A stretch of DNA of 64,000 nt from contig CAJNDS010002250.1 of assembly GCA_905221605.1 (NCBI GenBank), positions 419,690 to 483,689 on the forward strand, given 5' to 3'. The stretch's first letter is position 1; each line of letters begins with the position of its first letter. The stretch is from Symbiodinium natans (taxonomy: Eukaryota; Sar; Dinophyceae; Suessiales; Symbiodiniaceae). A program made the translations under genes and the position numbers. Shown here one piece after another: positions 49,516 to 61,360 of the stretch. Under the pieces are notes generated by a model that saw only the letters and a program-made list of their open reading frames with translations, was not told the origin of the DNA and made no database searches.

Positions 49516-49619
49516 ATCTCGGTTCTGCCACCACAGGGCGCAATTCTGCGTGGGGGCTTCGTGTCTATCTGAGGACGGGCCCGGGCCCCTTTGCCCATCG
49601 AAGAATGAGAGCTATGGGG

Positions 49620-49773
49620 GGGGGGGGGGAACATGCTTTCTTGCAGAAGAAGAAGACCGCTGGCCGTGTGCTAGCAGCTTCGTCTCTGAGTCAGGGTTGG
49701 GCAAATTTGCTTGGGGGTCACTCCTAGCCCCACGAAAGAAAACAAGAAAGAGAGGGGAACTACCTTCAAAAAG

Positions 49774-49824
<51 letters not shown>

Positions 49825-50200
49825 AGGGAGGGGGGAGAGGGAGAGGGAGAGGGAGAGGGAGAGGGAGAGGAAGAGGGAGAGGGAGAGGGAGAGGGAGAGG
49901 GAGAGGGAGAGGGGGGAGAGGGGGAATACCTTCCAAAAGGGGAGAGAGAGAGCGACAGGGGGAGAGAGACAGAGAGAAAGAGAGAGAAGAACAAGAGTGG
50001 CTGGGTCCCTAACAAAGAGAGGGGCCACGCGGAAGGTGGGGTCATTGGCAAGGCGGGCGCAGCAATTGAGAAAAGGGGGCGGGGGGTGTTTGCGAATGCC
50101 AATACCATGATCCCATGTTCCACTGGGCGCTTGCACTGCACACGGACGCTTCACACAAAAAGGGGGCGTGCTTACTGTGCAGGGCAAGGGCCCTAGCCCT
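49620..50200 (+). repeat. (GA)n / (GGGAGA)n purine tract and flanks
   Basis: GAGA dinucleotides (49775-49815) change into GGGAGA hexamers (49815-49920) and further GA-rich DNA to about 49990. A G run occurs at 49617-49629. Long Arg/Glu/Gly and Ser/Leu/Pro frames here are repeat artefacts. Confidence 0.95.
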
Positions 50201-50609
50201 TAAGAGGCAGCTTTAAGTTCAGAGGCTTGCTGGCAAGCTTGCAGATGAAGTGAGTTTAACCTGAGCTAGGCTCTGCTAGCTCGAGGCATTTCCCGAAGTC
50301 TTGTTCTGTGTTTGGACAGCATGCTGCTAGCAGCAATCCTTCTGGGGCAGTTTGGTTTATTTTAGCGAGGTGGCCTTGCAAAGGGCTGTGTCCCCGTTGC
50401 TATGCCTATGTCTATGTTGCCAGCACGGAGCTAGCTTTCTGCAATTCATCATCAGTAGCAAGTGGTGGGCAACGATGGACACAGCGTCGCGGCAACCATC
50501 GACTCTCTTGGCACCTGATGTGGGTCGAAGTCTACCGTGATGTCCGCAGGGAGCCAGACAGCCAAGCGGAGCTTAAGATGCTGTGTGCTCCTGTCAGTCT
50601 CTGCGGACA

Positions 50610-50815
50610 TCATTGGTGAAGCTCAGAGTCAGGACGGAGGTGCGCTGTGGAAGAGCCGCAGCGTGCATGTGCCAACAGTTGGTACCAATCTTGCTCCGAA
50701 ACTTCAGCGCAGGAAGGTCTACCACTACCAATTGTCACCTCCACCTTTTCCTACAGCCGTGAAGCTTCGTTTCGAGTATATCAAGAATTGCAGATCAGCA
50801 CAAGTCCAAGAATAG
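50610..50815 (+). CDS. Probable C-terminal exon, unassigned
   Basis: A plus frame ending at TAG 50813-50815 reads GEAQSQDGGALWKSRSVHVP, TVGTNLAPKLQRRKVYHYQL and FPTAVKLRFEYIKNC, a consistently protein-like basic peptide. The 5' border is unknown (an acceptor may lie near 50590-50612). No family is recognised. Confidence 0.45.
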
Positions 50816-50914
50816 TGTAAGAATGGTCTAGTGACTTGCTTCAGCCGGGCATCTTCCGTGGAGTGGGCTGTGTAGGCGGGGACTTGCGAAGATGGTCACC
50901 AAAACGCGCGAGGG

Positions 50915-50915
<1 letters not shown>

Positions 50916-50969
<54 letters not shown>

Positions 50970-50978
50970 TGTGTGTGG
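50916..50978 (+). repeat. (GT)n microsatellite
   Basis: About 30 GT dinucleotides with one TTTGT interruption. Confidence 0.97.
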
Positions 50979-51441
50979 TGCTGTTCAGGAAGGCTGCTGG
51001 TGCCATCGCGCCCTCCTACAGTACATACTACCTAGCTTTTGAACAGAGTTCAGATCTACATGCTCCATGGCCATCCCCGACTAGGGTGACCTGGGCAGTT
51101 CGACTTGCGCCGTCTTCGCATGCCTTTAGTGTGTAGTTTGTACCCTCATGAAAGTTGCCATGCATGATTATTATTGAATGGTTGGCGATGTCACATGCCG
51201 AGGTGTTGAGGGCCCGTATGTCGCTGAGCTGCAATGCTATGCCAACCTGGCACGGTGTGCTCCAGGGCGCCCCAGGAAGATCAGAGCGGCACAGCTTTTT
51301 GCTCTCCCCGCAACAGCTCCCATACAGTACCTCCTCCACTCAATTTGCTGTTAGGTGAAGCAGTTCGAGAAGCATCTTGCCCGAATTTGCGGCTGCTCAG
51401 CTGTCGGATTCCTGGTTCCGGGATCATCCAGCCGCTGATAT

Positions 51442-51531
51442 GGGGGCTTCCGAAATTAGGGTACCTTTTTGGGGTCTTTTTATAAGGGAATCCTATTATT
51501 TGGGAGGGGTCCCTTATGTTCGTAAACCCCC
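51442..51531 (+). mobile_element. Small palindromic MITE, copy 2
   Basis: A 90-base unit starting GGGGGCTTCCGAAATTAGGGTACC and ending TTCGTAAACCCCC. ATAT lies directly on both sides, a possible target duplication (ATAT or TA). It is the reverse complement of the unit at 49416-49515. Confidence 0.8.
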
Positions 51532-51699
51532 ATATGTCATTTGTAGATATTCCGCCAATGAGCTTGCAAAGCATTCTCGAAGGCATGTGCTGTGCAAAGT
51601 GGCACAGCCGCGCTGTACGGGGCCATGAAGGCGATGTTAACATCCAGAACTGTGATCTCGTGTCACCGGGCAGACTGGACACGTGCTTCCAGCAACTAG

Positions 51700-52123
51700 C
51701 TCCCTGAAGGCTCTGGGTGTGTCAGATCCCTCTCATCATGTCATGGTGCCGGCGTTTACCTGCCGGATGCTGAGCGACGATGCCGCGCCTTCTTGTTCAC
51801 ACTCGACTCCCAATCTGCAGCTTAGTGTTTATCGCGCAGCTGGAGCAGTGTCACAAGTTTTCGTTGTGGACCTGCGCATTGTTCCAGGTGCTGCGTGCGC
51901 CGATGCCATCATCCATGCTGGTGGCAGGTATCATGCCCAGGTTTCACAGGGAACTATGATCCGAAGAACCCAGAGCCTTCTGAACAGGCCGATCCCCATC
52001 GATTGTGACTTGGACTCCTACGGCCTTTCGCTGGAAGCTGTGAAGAGTGGCCTGGAAGCCAACAAGGAGTCGCCGAATACAGGTGATGTTGGTTGTGCCG
52101 CAAAGGCAGAAGGCGTGTCTTGA
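51700..52123 (+). CDS. Exon-like frame, unassigned
   Basis: The plus frame reads VYRAAGAVSQVFVVDLRIVP, DAIIHAGGRYHAQVSQGTMI and DLDSYGLSLEAVKSGLEANK, protein-like over ~130 codons, ending at TGA 52121-52123. The ATG at 51683 or 51739 could start it, or it may be an internal or terminal exon. No family is recognised. Confidence 0.45.
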
Positions 52124-52134
52124 GCCAGAAGTGA

Positions 52135-54990
52135 ACACTGCAGTTGCAGCAGGGTGTCGTGGGCATCGTCATTGCTCCCTGCTACGGTGTTCCCGCCCGC
52201 GACTTCGCAGCCATTCAGGCAGGTTTGAGTGCAGTGCCGATTTTTTAGGGGGACACCCTTATGACACTGTCTATAACTATAGGAGTCCATGTGCCTCATC
52301 AGGCTCTTTGTAAGGAGAAAGGCCTCTGGCTCTGCGAGGACTGCATCACAACTGCATCTTTCGTGGGGGGTTTGTTTTGCTGCTCCTCTTTTCTGGCATG
52401 CGCAGGATGCCTGCGAGTCCTATGGAGCCAGCTGCAATGTGCCGGAGAGAATCTCCTTGCAATGTTCTGGGAACTTCTAGCTCGCCCCAAAAGCTTCTGG
52501 ATTCTATATGCTGAAGGCTGGAAGAAGCATGTAACAATGTAGCAACAGCAAGATAGCAGCATTCAGTGGCATGTAGAACTTCCTGGCATCTGCAGAGACC
52601 GACAGTGGCTTGCCTTGAGGTACGTGGCTTCAGAGTCCCCGTGGGCTCGATGGCGACATTGAGTGTGGTGTCTGTGTGAGAACCTCGGCATGTCGCCTGC
52701 ATTGATGCCTGAAAGCTTGCAGCAAGTCCCTTTTGAAGTCCTGGCCAAGTGCACTTGAAAAGCCTTGCTGGACGTCTTTCTCTGCCAAGACAACGCCCGC
52801 CACCGCCACCCACCACCACCACCATCCATTCATTCCAACGCAGGCGTACTCAACCATAGCACCAGCAAACGCACGTTTGTCACGGCGGCTTGGGGCCGGG
52901 GGGTAGCGGGTGGAACTACTTTGGAATCTGCCGGAGGCTCTGAGGATCGAATCCAAACTGAAACGGATGCGACATGCCGCGTTTTCTGAAGGACGTCATA
53001 TACACGTGTAGTTGTTCTTTGGTCAGGTGCCCAAGCGGAAACTGTTGCAAAGCCTCCAATCGGGAAAGTATGGCACCTGGTTGAAGTGCAATCGCCAAGG
53101 CACAAAGCTTGGTGTTCAAAACACTGGTGCCTTAGCGACGCACTCTGACTGGAGATACGGGAATACCATGCTGAAAACTTTCAATTTCCGTCCTGGTGGG
53201 CTGTGCACGAACGGACCCAGACCGTGGGTCAGGTTAACCAAACATAGAGACCCGTGCTTTGGTCGTTTCCTTGCCAAGTTGTGCTTGGAATCAAGTGAGT
53301 AGATGTTGCTGGTGCTCTGAAACCGGCGAATCGTGCATTGGCAGCAAGACTCCCCATCTGCACGGCTTCTCAAGCTCGGGTTTGGCGCTTCAAGCCTAGG
53401 CGCTCTGAGAAGATGATTGGCGTCGGTGAGGCAGCGCAGGGGGTGGTCTTAGTATTCCAAGAACCCTTGATTGCGAGATGCTTTCAGAGCTGCTTCCTTT
53501 TGCTCTATGCATTTCCAGCGCCAGGGCGGAGCCATCCTTGGAAATGATGCGACCCTGGTCGCCAGGGCCAAGTGGTGGTGTTACTTGACTGCCCAGTGAG
53601 ACACAGCGCATATTTTTTTGAGTGTAGCTCAGAGCATGCCGAGGCTCCAGGGCACCCTGCAGAGGCGCAGTGGAAACGAGGGAAGAAACCGAGGGAACTG
53701 TGAGATGGACGCCCTCGAACACTGTAGGCTGCTCATTCCGCTCTCTTTCGAGGTGTGGGCTTGTGGCGTGTATATGAGCACGACGCAGTCGGGCAAAACT
53801 TCCGAATGCCGGAAATGCCGCATCCCCAGTGATGTCAAGACTGAACAAGCTTCTTTGTTCGTGGCGCAGATTGTTCCGTGTGCACATAAACGTACTTCAC
53901 GGCCACTGTTGTAATGATAAGATGCATCAAACGGCCAACTCCCTCAATATCCGAACGGCTGACTGCAGCTTCGAAAGTGATTGCCGTTTGTGCAGCCAAT
54001 TGGCTCTGCTTTCAGCTGGGCGGCCCAAACGGGCTGCCCGAACGAAGCTTGGCATCTTCGCACAGACGGTATGAATCGGTATGAAGCACCTGAGGATGAA
54101 CTTCTGGGTTGGGCTCCTGTTAGACATCCTTTGATGTCATCCTTTGATGTCATTTGGTTGCTCCTCTTGCTTTCGGAAAGAGATTCCATTCTGGGAGCGA
54201 AGCTGCGAAGAGCATGAGACTCGCGTGCGTCTCACACATCTCCCTGTTGCTTCTTGTGACAACCGCGGCCGCGGAGCTGCGTGCGGAGCTGCGCGGGAGG
54301 GCCAGGAGCAAGCGCCAAGGCCGTGGACCTTGCCCTGGTGTTCTTCTGTTCCCCAAAAATGGTGGCATCCTGTTTCGGCTCGCACAAGAAGAGTTTGGGT
54401 AGGTTCAAGCTGTTGAAGAAGTTGTGAGGCCGCTCCGCTGGCTGCTCCTGCGACTGCCTCTTGGCACAGGCCAATGTAATGCTGCTGTGTGCAGTTGGGC
54501 AGCCAGCCTTAAGAGAGGAGCAGGAGCACAGCCACCGCTAGTGAGCTAGTGCCCGCCTTCGGCCCTCCAAAGACAGGCGTGTTCGAATCGACGAAGTTCT
54601 TGTCGGGGAGACACATGGAGACACGGGGCGTAGGGGGGTGACGGCTCTAGCGAGGAACATTCACAACTTCCAGTCCAAAATCGGCACGCTTTAGCTACAG
54701 GGACCATTGTGAAGGTCCGGCCAGAAACACTCCCTTCAGAGGCTGCGAGAGAAACGTCAAGAAGACAGAGATCCAGAAGATAAGTAGCATGGAAGGTCCT
54801 TCTGTGCATCCGGCAAAGGTGACTGTCAGGAACCAAATTCAAATTACCCTTGCGAAGTAGGCCGTAGGGCAACCGACAGCTTTAGCAAGGTTTGCAGACG
54901 ACTTGGTTTTCGCTTTGTTGCTGCTTAGGCTGCAATGTTGTGCATCGTCGCCCAGATGAGCGCCAGGGTGCTGTAGGCTTGGCGGCATCG
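52135..54990. other. Sparse region with weak exon candidates
   Basis: Weakly protein-like plus frames occur at 52261-52542 (Cys-rich, hydrophobic centre), 53012-53302 (KRKLLQSLQSGKYGTWLKCN) and 53618-53914. None carries a domain I recognise. At 52798-52822 there is a short CCACC repeat. No firm gene call is possible. Confidence 0.3.
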
Positions 54991-55007
54991 ACCTGCCGAT
55001 CACCTGC

Positions 55008-55775
55008 ATACATATATATATATATGTACACAAAATTTTTATATGTATATGTATATACTCATATACATGTACATATACATATTATATCATGTATGTCTAT
55101 ATATGTCTATATATGTGTGTATACATATATATATAGTCATATGCATATATACATACATATACTAATATATATATATATATATACACATATTTATACATAT
55201 ATATACACATACATATATATATATATATACATATATATATATGTGTATATATGTACCATATATCATATATCATAAATCATGTATCATATATCATATATCA
55301 TATATCATATATCATATATCATATATCATATATCATGTATCATGTATCATACATCATATATCATATATCAGATAGTAAATATCAGATATCATATATCATA
55401 TATCATATATCATATATTATATATTGTATATTATGAGATATTGTATATTATATATGATATATTATATATTATATATTATATATTATATATTATATATTAT
55501 ATATTATATATTATATATTATGTATATTATTGTATATTATATAAATGTTATATTATATTATATTCTATTATATTATATTATATTATATTAGATCTTATGA
55601 TATATCATATATCATTTATCATATGCCATATGCCATATATCATATATCATATATCATATATCATATACCATATATCATGTATCATGTATCATATATCATA
55701 TGTCATATATCATATATCATATATCATATATCATATGTATTGTATCATGCCATACATATATAGATATGTATCATG
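55008..55775 (+). repeat. AT-rich satellite: (ATAC/TATA) then (ATCATAT)n and (TATAT)n
   Basis: Three blocks: TATACATA-type DNA (55008-55258), ATCATATATC decamers (55255-55410), then ATATTATATATT (55410-55600) and again ATCATAT units (55600-55745). It yields spurious Tyr/Ile/His frames of up to 237 codons. Confidence 0.96.
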
Positions 55776-55795
55776 TACATTTGCGTTGGTGACAG

Positions 55796-55992
55796 GTGTG
55801 AAGTGTGGACCAGCGGAGGGCCACAGCCGCGAAGTGTGTGCGGAGCAATGCCAGACAACTCCTGGTGACGAGGCGATGGCAAGTGCAGACAATTGCCATG
55901 CGGACCATGCATTTGCAAATCTCGAGGTGCTTGGGCTCGTGGCCCGTGACCAGGTTGTGGACTATGCCCGGTTCTGCTTCTACGCGTCTTGA
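55796..55992 (+). CDS. Exon-like Cys-containing block
   Basis: After a CAG at 55793-55795 the frame reads KCGPAEGHSREVCAEQCQTT, then NLEVLGLVARDQVVDYARFC, ending at TGA 55990-55992. It is protein-like with several Cys. It may be the last exon of a gene whose upstream exons lie beyond the satellite, or an internal exon with a donor before the stop. Confidence 0.4.
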
Positions 55993-56152
55993 CCGAATCA
56001 GCAGGTGTTTGGTCTTTGACGATCTTGGAGTTGCCACCTAGCAGATCTAGCAAGCATCGCAGCATTCGAGGAGTGCAAGCCACCGTCTGGGTTGACCAGC
56101 TCACTGAACTCGCAATGCTTGGCATTGGCGGCAGATGAGACAAAGCAGGCAC

Positions 56153-56322
56153 CGGTAGATACCGAGATATACCGAGCTTAGAAGCCGATTTGCGGAGCGT
56201 GTGCGCGAGGTCATCGATGCGGACGGAAATCCCGTGGATCCCGCCTTCTTGTACGAGCACGAGTCGCAGGCTCTGGCATTGGCAAAGGAGGGCGACGAAG
56301 AAGTGGACCCTGAGGACACGTG
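56153..56322 (+). CDS. C-terminal exon, acidic helical protein
   Basis: A frame without ATG, probably starting after the AG near 56151, reads TELRSRFAERVREVIDADGN, PVDPAFLYEHESQALALAKE and ends GDEEVDPEDT at TGA. Strong protein character and an acidic tail mark it as a real 3' exon. It may pair with the block at 55796-55992. No family is recognised. Confidence 0.55.
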
Positions 56323-56710
56323 AGGGACGCTAAAGACGCTTCAGCAGTGTAGATCCGTGAGAGGGACGATGCATGTACGACCGAAAACATGTATGAGAGG
56401 GAGCATAACAGGATGCGGACCCGACCCGGGCCAAGCAGACACCCAAAGACTCAGCGGTCGAGACGCTTGTCTTGGAAGGCTTGTTATGGGGGACGTGCTG
56501 CAAGTTGAATGAAGCACAGTCTACCAAGGAAGGCGCCTCCCGAGACGGAGGCCTGAACAACAACGTGTGATTCTCGCTGCGATGTGGCAAATATCAGGGA
56601 GGTGTCAGGGCTTTGAGCCTACAAGCTCGATGCAGGGCATCGAGGACACCGACTCTGCGGCGGCAGATGAGATTCCTGATCCTTGACTCAGTCTGCTCTG
56701 CACAAGAGCG

Positions 56711-58103
56711 TTGGCTTGCCTGTTGCTCCAGATTCCCACTTGCAATCCTGCCCAGGATGTGGAAAGCGATCCTCTTGTGGTGTCTGAGCTGCGAGATTTT
56801 GAGCGTTGCACGCCTGGTTTTAGTATTGTCGAGCAGGCTGCAAGCCGTGCTCGAGATGCTGCCTGGCAAGCGGAGGACACCACTCAGCACAAAAGTAGTA
56901 GGGTGCAACGTGTTTTTTTTGCACTCTGTCAACTGTCAACTCAGCAAGCTATAGCATGCGATGGAGCAAGAATGCCAGGATGTGCTTCTAGAGGCTAAAC
57001 CACCTCCAACAAGTCATGAGTTTCAGCAGCGAAGCCTGTTGGAGAACCTTTTCTCAGCGCATTGGGAACGTCACAGAAGCTCCGCAGCCGCAGGGATCAG
57101 CAGCAAAGGCTGCACGCGCAGCTCGCAAGTCTGTCGAGGCCGGGGCCTGGAGATGCCTCGCAGGGTTTCGTGCTTGCGGACAGGAGACTTTGGTAAACTG
57201 TGGGGAGCTTTGGTAAAAGTGAGCAGACGTCAGTCTTGGAGGCGCTCAAGGCTGGTCGCAATGAGACCTGGCTCAAAGCAATGTCGCAGGCCGACAAGGC
57301 CCGATGGCTTCAAGAAGTAACGTGCGCACTACATGTTCTTTCTATCTGACAGAAGACGCACACTGACATATACCATGCTCTCGGAGCGCGCGCCTTTCAG
57401 GCCTTGAACTTCATGAAGCAGACCGACACCAGGCCATGCAAAAGTGTCTTTCGACTTGGGCTGCGGTTGTCCTCATGCAAACTGGAGTTGGCAGGCTGGC
57501 CACAGCGCATGTTGAAGGCCCGAAGCCTTGGCGAATCCAGGCAGCTGAGGCGCAGATGTTACGTTGCTCAGCGCACGGCTCCAAGGCACTGGATCAGCCC
57601 AAGTAACCATGTCCATCCGCAGGCAGCTCGAGCAGCAGCGCAACCATACTTGGAGGCCCGAGATACGTGCAGTATGGCCCTAGCTTCCCCATGGCAAGCT
57701 TGCAAGCGCGGCACTCTAGCACGCTGGAGGGATCTTCATGTCCCGCGTCAAGACCTTCACACTTGCTGTTGCCACTTGTAGAAGCTTGTAGAGTCCTGGA
57801 AGGCACAGGCCCACTTTGGCGAGACGCTGCCCAGCCTGGACCGCCAGGCCTCTATGCAGGCGTCGAAGGCGGCAAAGGCCGGATGCATGTGCGAGCTTTC
57901 GGGCTTGCAGGGGTCTACTGTAGCTTGCTGCTTCAGTATGTCAATGTCAGTAATTACTGCGGAGAGCTATGACAACCTGAATCTGAACCGAACGTACCAG
58001 CATGCGCTTTCTTTGCAAGCAGGAACTGCAGGCAAAAGCAGACGAGCTGAAGACGAAGGCTGGATTTGATCGGCGCTTGGTGGACGTCCACCTGCGAGCT
58101 TGA
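56711..58103 (+). CDS. Multi-exon gene, helical/coiled-coil protein, unassigned
   Basis: Successive plus-strand blocks with helical composition: DVESDPLVVSELRDFERCTP and SIVEQAASRARDAAWQ (~56755-56885); APQPQGSAAKAARAARKSVE (~57076-57150); a clean 90-base exon at 57227-57316 between CAG and GTAACG reading TSVLEALKAGRNETWLKAMS; HQAMQKCLSTWAAVVLMQTG onward (57422-57606); SWKAQAHFGETLPSLDRQAS (~57782-57890); and a terminal exon at 58023-58103 reading ELQAKADELKTKAGFDRRLV before TGA. No catalytic motif is seen. Joining is partly conjectural, but the 57227-57316 and 58023-58103 exons are well bounded. The likely product is a coiled-coil structural or adaptor protein. Confidence 0.5.
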
Positions 58104-58342
58104 GAAACCAACACGGACGTCAGGCAGCAGTGCTTCGCAGGCGTGGACAGGCACGAGAGGGCAATGTATCTAGCACTTCACTATGTTCCGCTTCGACCCA
58201 ATGCTGCCCCGTGGCTGAACCCAACACAGGCATTGTGCCTGTCGATCTATGTCTGATTACCTCCTAGCCGAGAGCCCTCTCAGGGCAGAGCAGAGAACAA
58301 TGCTGCAGGAGCCAGAATACTGATCCCTTCAGGACACGTCAG

Positions 58343-58413
58343 CGGATCTCACTGAGCAATTCGCAGCGCAGACGGCTCGACAGGCAGCCGCCAAGGACAA
58401 GGGACTCAGCTAG
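58343..58413 (+). CDS. Short C-terminal exon candidate
   Basis: After a CAG at 58340-58342 the frame reads DLTEQFAAQTARQAAAKDKG and stops at TAG 58411-58413. It is Ala/Gln-rich and helical like the preceding blocks, so it may be an alternative or additional last exon. A further Gln/Ala-rich block (QAAAQQAAQQLKLPQRYQ) lies near 58873-58925. Confidence 0.4.
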
Positions 58414-59100
58414 AGAGATTGTAAGTCGGCCAACTTTCCTCGTTTTTTTACGAACATGGATACTCTTGACGCCCCATGTCCTTTGGAAACTTGGCTCTTT
58501 GTTTATGATGCTCTTTGTGGAGGAGAAGGCTGCTGCGCAATGGCTGGCAGCTGCTCACAGCAGCGAAGAGAAAGCGCGGGATGAACGTCCCGAAGCTTAA
58601 CTGGCTCGGCCAAGTTGTAGGCTTCGGCTTGGGCTTTGTTGCATTCGGAAGCAGCGGGTGAGCTCTACAATGGCGAGTTGGGATCTCAGGCTACTTGGAG
58701 AATGCGCAGGCCATCCCGTCGAGCATCATCAGTGAGGGTTCAGGGCCTCGGGTGTTTGCTGTCTGGTGTAAGACAGCGTGAATTGCAGGGAGGGATTGCC
58801 TGCTATTCATGATGCTGACAAGAATCTCCAAGCCAGAGATCCTTGCGCGAGCCTCGTAGTTCGTAGTGGGCGCAGGCCGCCGCCCAACAAGCAGCCCAAC
58901 AGCTCAAGTTGCCTCAGCGCTACCAGCCTCACGGCAGCACGTGGTCTGTGAGCTCTGTCGTGGAACCCTTGTATGTTGCCATTTCTCACCAGGACATGCG
59001 TGTTTTGGTTGCGTTGATCAAAGGCCCTGCTTGGATGCCAAGGTTGGCTTTGGCACCGGATCCCTTGCGTCACTGGGCGCCCACGGCATCGCACCGCTTC
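58414..59100 (+). other. Weak exon candidates only
   Basis: Apart from the Ala/Gln-rich block near 58873 (frame continuing to about 59050, GSTWSVSSVVEPLYVAISHQ) no gene is supported. Confidence 0.3.
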
Positions 59101-59101
59101 T

Positions 59102-59166
59102 TCGGAATGGGGGAAAGTGGGGGAAAGTCGAGCAAAGTGGGGAAAGTGGGCAAAGTGGGGAAGGAG
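59102..59166 (+). repeat. GGGGAAAGTGGGCAAAGT minisatellite
   Basis: About six units of 8-10 bases (GGGGAAAGT, GGGCAAAGT). Confidence 0.85.
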
Positions 59167-61078
59167 TAAGAGGAACAAAAGCAATGAAGAGAAGCATCTT
59201 TGCCGGTTCATTGACCGCCCCCACTAAAAGGTACCCGCTGCCTTCGCTGTGACAGATGCTGCGGCAGCGCCGGCTGACATGTCCCACTTGATATGTGCAC
59301 CATCCACCCCATGCTTCTAACACGAGACTCAGCCAATCCAGCATGAACCTGGTTGAAGCAACGCAGCGTGGATCAACAGCATGCTCAACGGTCACATGTA
59401 AAGCGCGAAGAATTGCATTCTGCAATTTCCTTTTCGCGAGGGGACGTGCGGAATTGGAGAAAAGTGGGAACGTAGCGATGAAGGAGCTTTTGGTGGGTTT
59501 GCAAGGCCCATCATGGCGAGAACTGGGACACCCGAGACTGAGCAATAGTTGCCACAAGCGTTCTCGGACCAGCGGCCGTAGCTGACTTCAGACGAGATGA
59601 GGCTAGCAGCCGTCGGTTGCGCAGCTGCGGAGATGCTTCCGGCACCAACCATAGAGTTGCTCACATCGGCTTGACACTGCAGAGCCTTGATGGCTGGTTT
59701 TCGAGGTCATGATCGAGCGCAAGCGTGCCATCCACAGCTGGCATAGACCCCGGCTGCAGCTGTTGGCAGTTCGCGTGGCGCATGTGGGCGCATGTGGGCA
59801 CATGTGGGCACGTGTGGGCACCATGGGCGCAAGGTACGAAAATGGCATCGCTTCACGTCCGCCATTGACAGGCGCATCGGTATGGAGAGAAGATGTCTTA
59901 CACACAGTCTGCCGGCATCCTCAGTAGCGAGACATGGCATCATAAGGCCCCCCGGGCCATGGGGCAGTATTTGCACGAAGCCGCGTAGTCCTCACCCCTG
60001 AGCACAGAAGCAGTTGATTCTTTGTCCAAAGCACCGACCTGCTTATCGTTTCCTGGGCAGGCGACTGAAGTTTCCATGGAAGTTTCTGTTTAAGTACCTT
60101 CGAGATTTCTGAGTGTGTGGGACAGGTGTGAGGCTGCAGCAGGCATCCGAAGGCATCTTGACAGCACAGCCCGCGGGGGCGGTAGGGTTGCACAATGCGG
60201 ACATGTCGTACCCAAAGACATCAGTGAAGATCCTTCCGAGCCGTGTGACGTCACGTGAATGGCAGACTCTGTTGGACAGGTGATGATAGCGTGTGGTGGA
60301 TCAATGCGGCTCTGCTTCCAGATGGCTTGAGCGGCGAGGATGCAGCTTGGCCGAGAAGACACAAGACTCAAGATGCAGGTCCCCATACAGACAACCCTTT
60401 CGTGCCTCCATAATTCCATGTACATGCCCTGCTTGTACTCGTGCAGACTCCCCCATGAAGCTGCCTGCAAGCTTCGAAATCTTCAGGGCGTGGCAAGACT
60501 AGACTGTGCCTGAGCCTGGGCTCATTTTCTTGCAGGTTTTTTTGGTTCTTCGGAAATGCCCTCGCATCTTGCTGCCCCCGTAGCGGCGCTGTTGTCGATT
60601 GCTGTCGGACTCGTCTCGCACAAGTCAGCCTTGCCTACCATATTCGGCTTCTTCCTCTGCTTGTGATGCTTGCGCTGGCGGCATTTGTTTCGTGCTGCGC
60701 GTCATAGAAATGCAAGGTTTCGACCTTCAAGGACCCTCCTTCCACCTCCTTTCACCTCCTTTCATCTCCTTCCCTCTCCTTCCCTCTCCTTCCCTCTCCT
60801 TCCCTCCTTCCCTCCTTGCCTCCTTCCTAATCGCAGTAGCTTTGCATGGAATGCTTTCAAATTTGTGCCTCACTCTCGCCTGTTGATTCTCTCACAGGGT
60901 TTAGTTTAGGTTGGAAACCCTTTTTTAGTGTAACATGCAAAAGCACTACCCATGCAACCTGTTGTGGGTGCTTGCTGACATGTATGGCCCCTCCCTCGCC
61001 CGGAAGCCACCGTGATCAACTAAAGCCAAGGTAGGCATGCAGTTGATGAAGAGCTTCCCTGACATCGAAATCAGGCCT
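59167..61078. other. No supported gene; short repeats
   Basis: Contains a GTGGGCACATGT-type 11-base repeat (59783-59823) and a CCTTTCACCTCC / TTCCCTCTCC pyrimidine tract (60735-60825). Open frames on either strand have no recognisable motif. Confidence 0.45.
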
Positions 61079-61079
61079 G

Positions 61080-61117
61080 TGGGTTTAGGGTTTAGGGTTT
61101 AGGGTTTAGGGTTAGGG
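61080..61117 (+). repeat. Telomere-like tract (TTTAGGG)n
   Basis: Five nearly perfect TTTAGGG units, the cleanest telomere-like run in the window. Confidence 0.9.
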
Positions 61118-61204
61118 CTGTGCAGCCGAGTGGGCCCCCTTTCACACACTTCAAATGCAAATGGCCTGCGCCTTCTCGGGTCTCGGGAGTAGCCTCAGTG
61201 TCGA

Positions 61205-61355
61205 ATGGTACTACTACGTTAGGATGAGTATAGACATAAGAATCATAACAATAATATAAACATATGCCATAAGAACCATAGCAATGACAAAGGTATAAAA
61301 AGAAACATAAGAATCATAACAAAAACCAAAAATAGGAATTATAACAAGAACAACG
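61205..61355 (+). repeat. ATAAGAATCATAACAA-type degenerate repeat
   Basis: About seven units of 15-20 bases (CATAAGAATCATAACAA, CATAAGAACCATAGCAA). Confidence 0.8.
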
Positions 61356-61360
61356 TTGGC

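Noticed and set aside
49550-50196. Long Arg/Glu/Gly and Pro/Ser frames
   Set aside because: They run through GA/GGGAGA simple repeats on both strands.
55251-55992. 237-codon Tyr/Ile/His frame
   Set aside because: Generated by the ATCATAT satellite; only its last ~65 codons (after 55796) look like a real exon.
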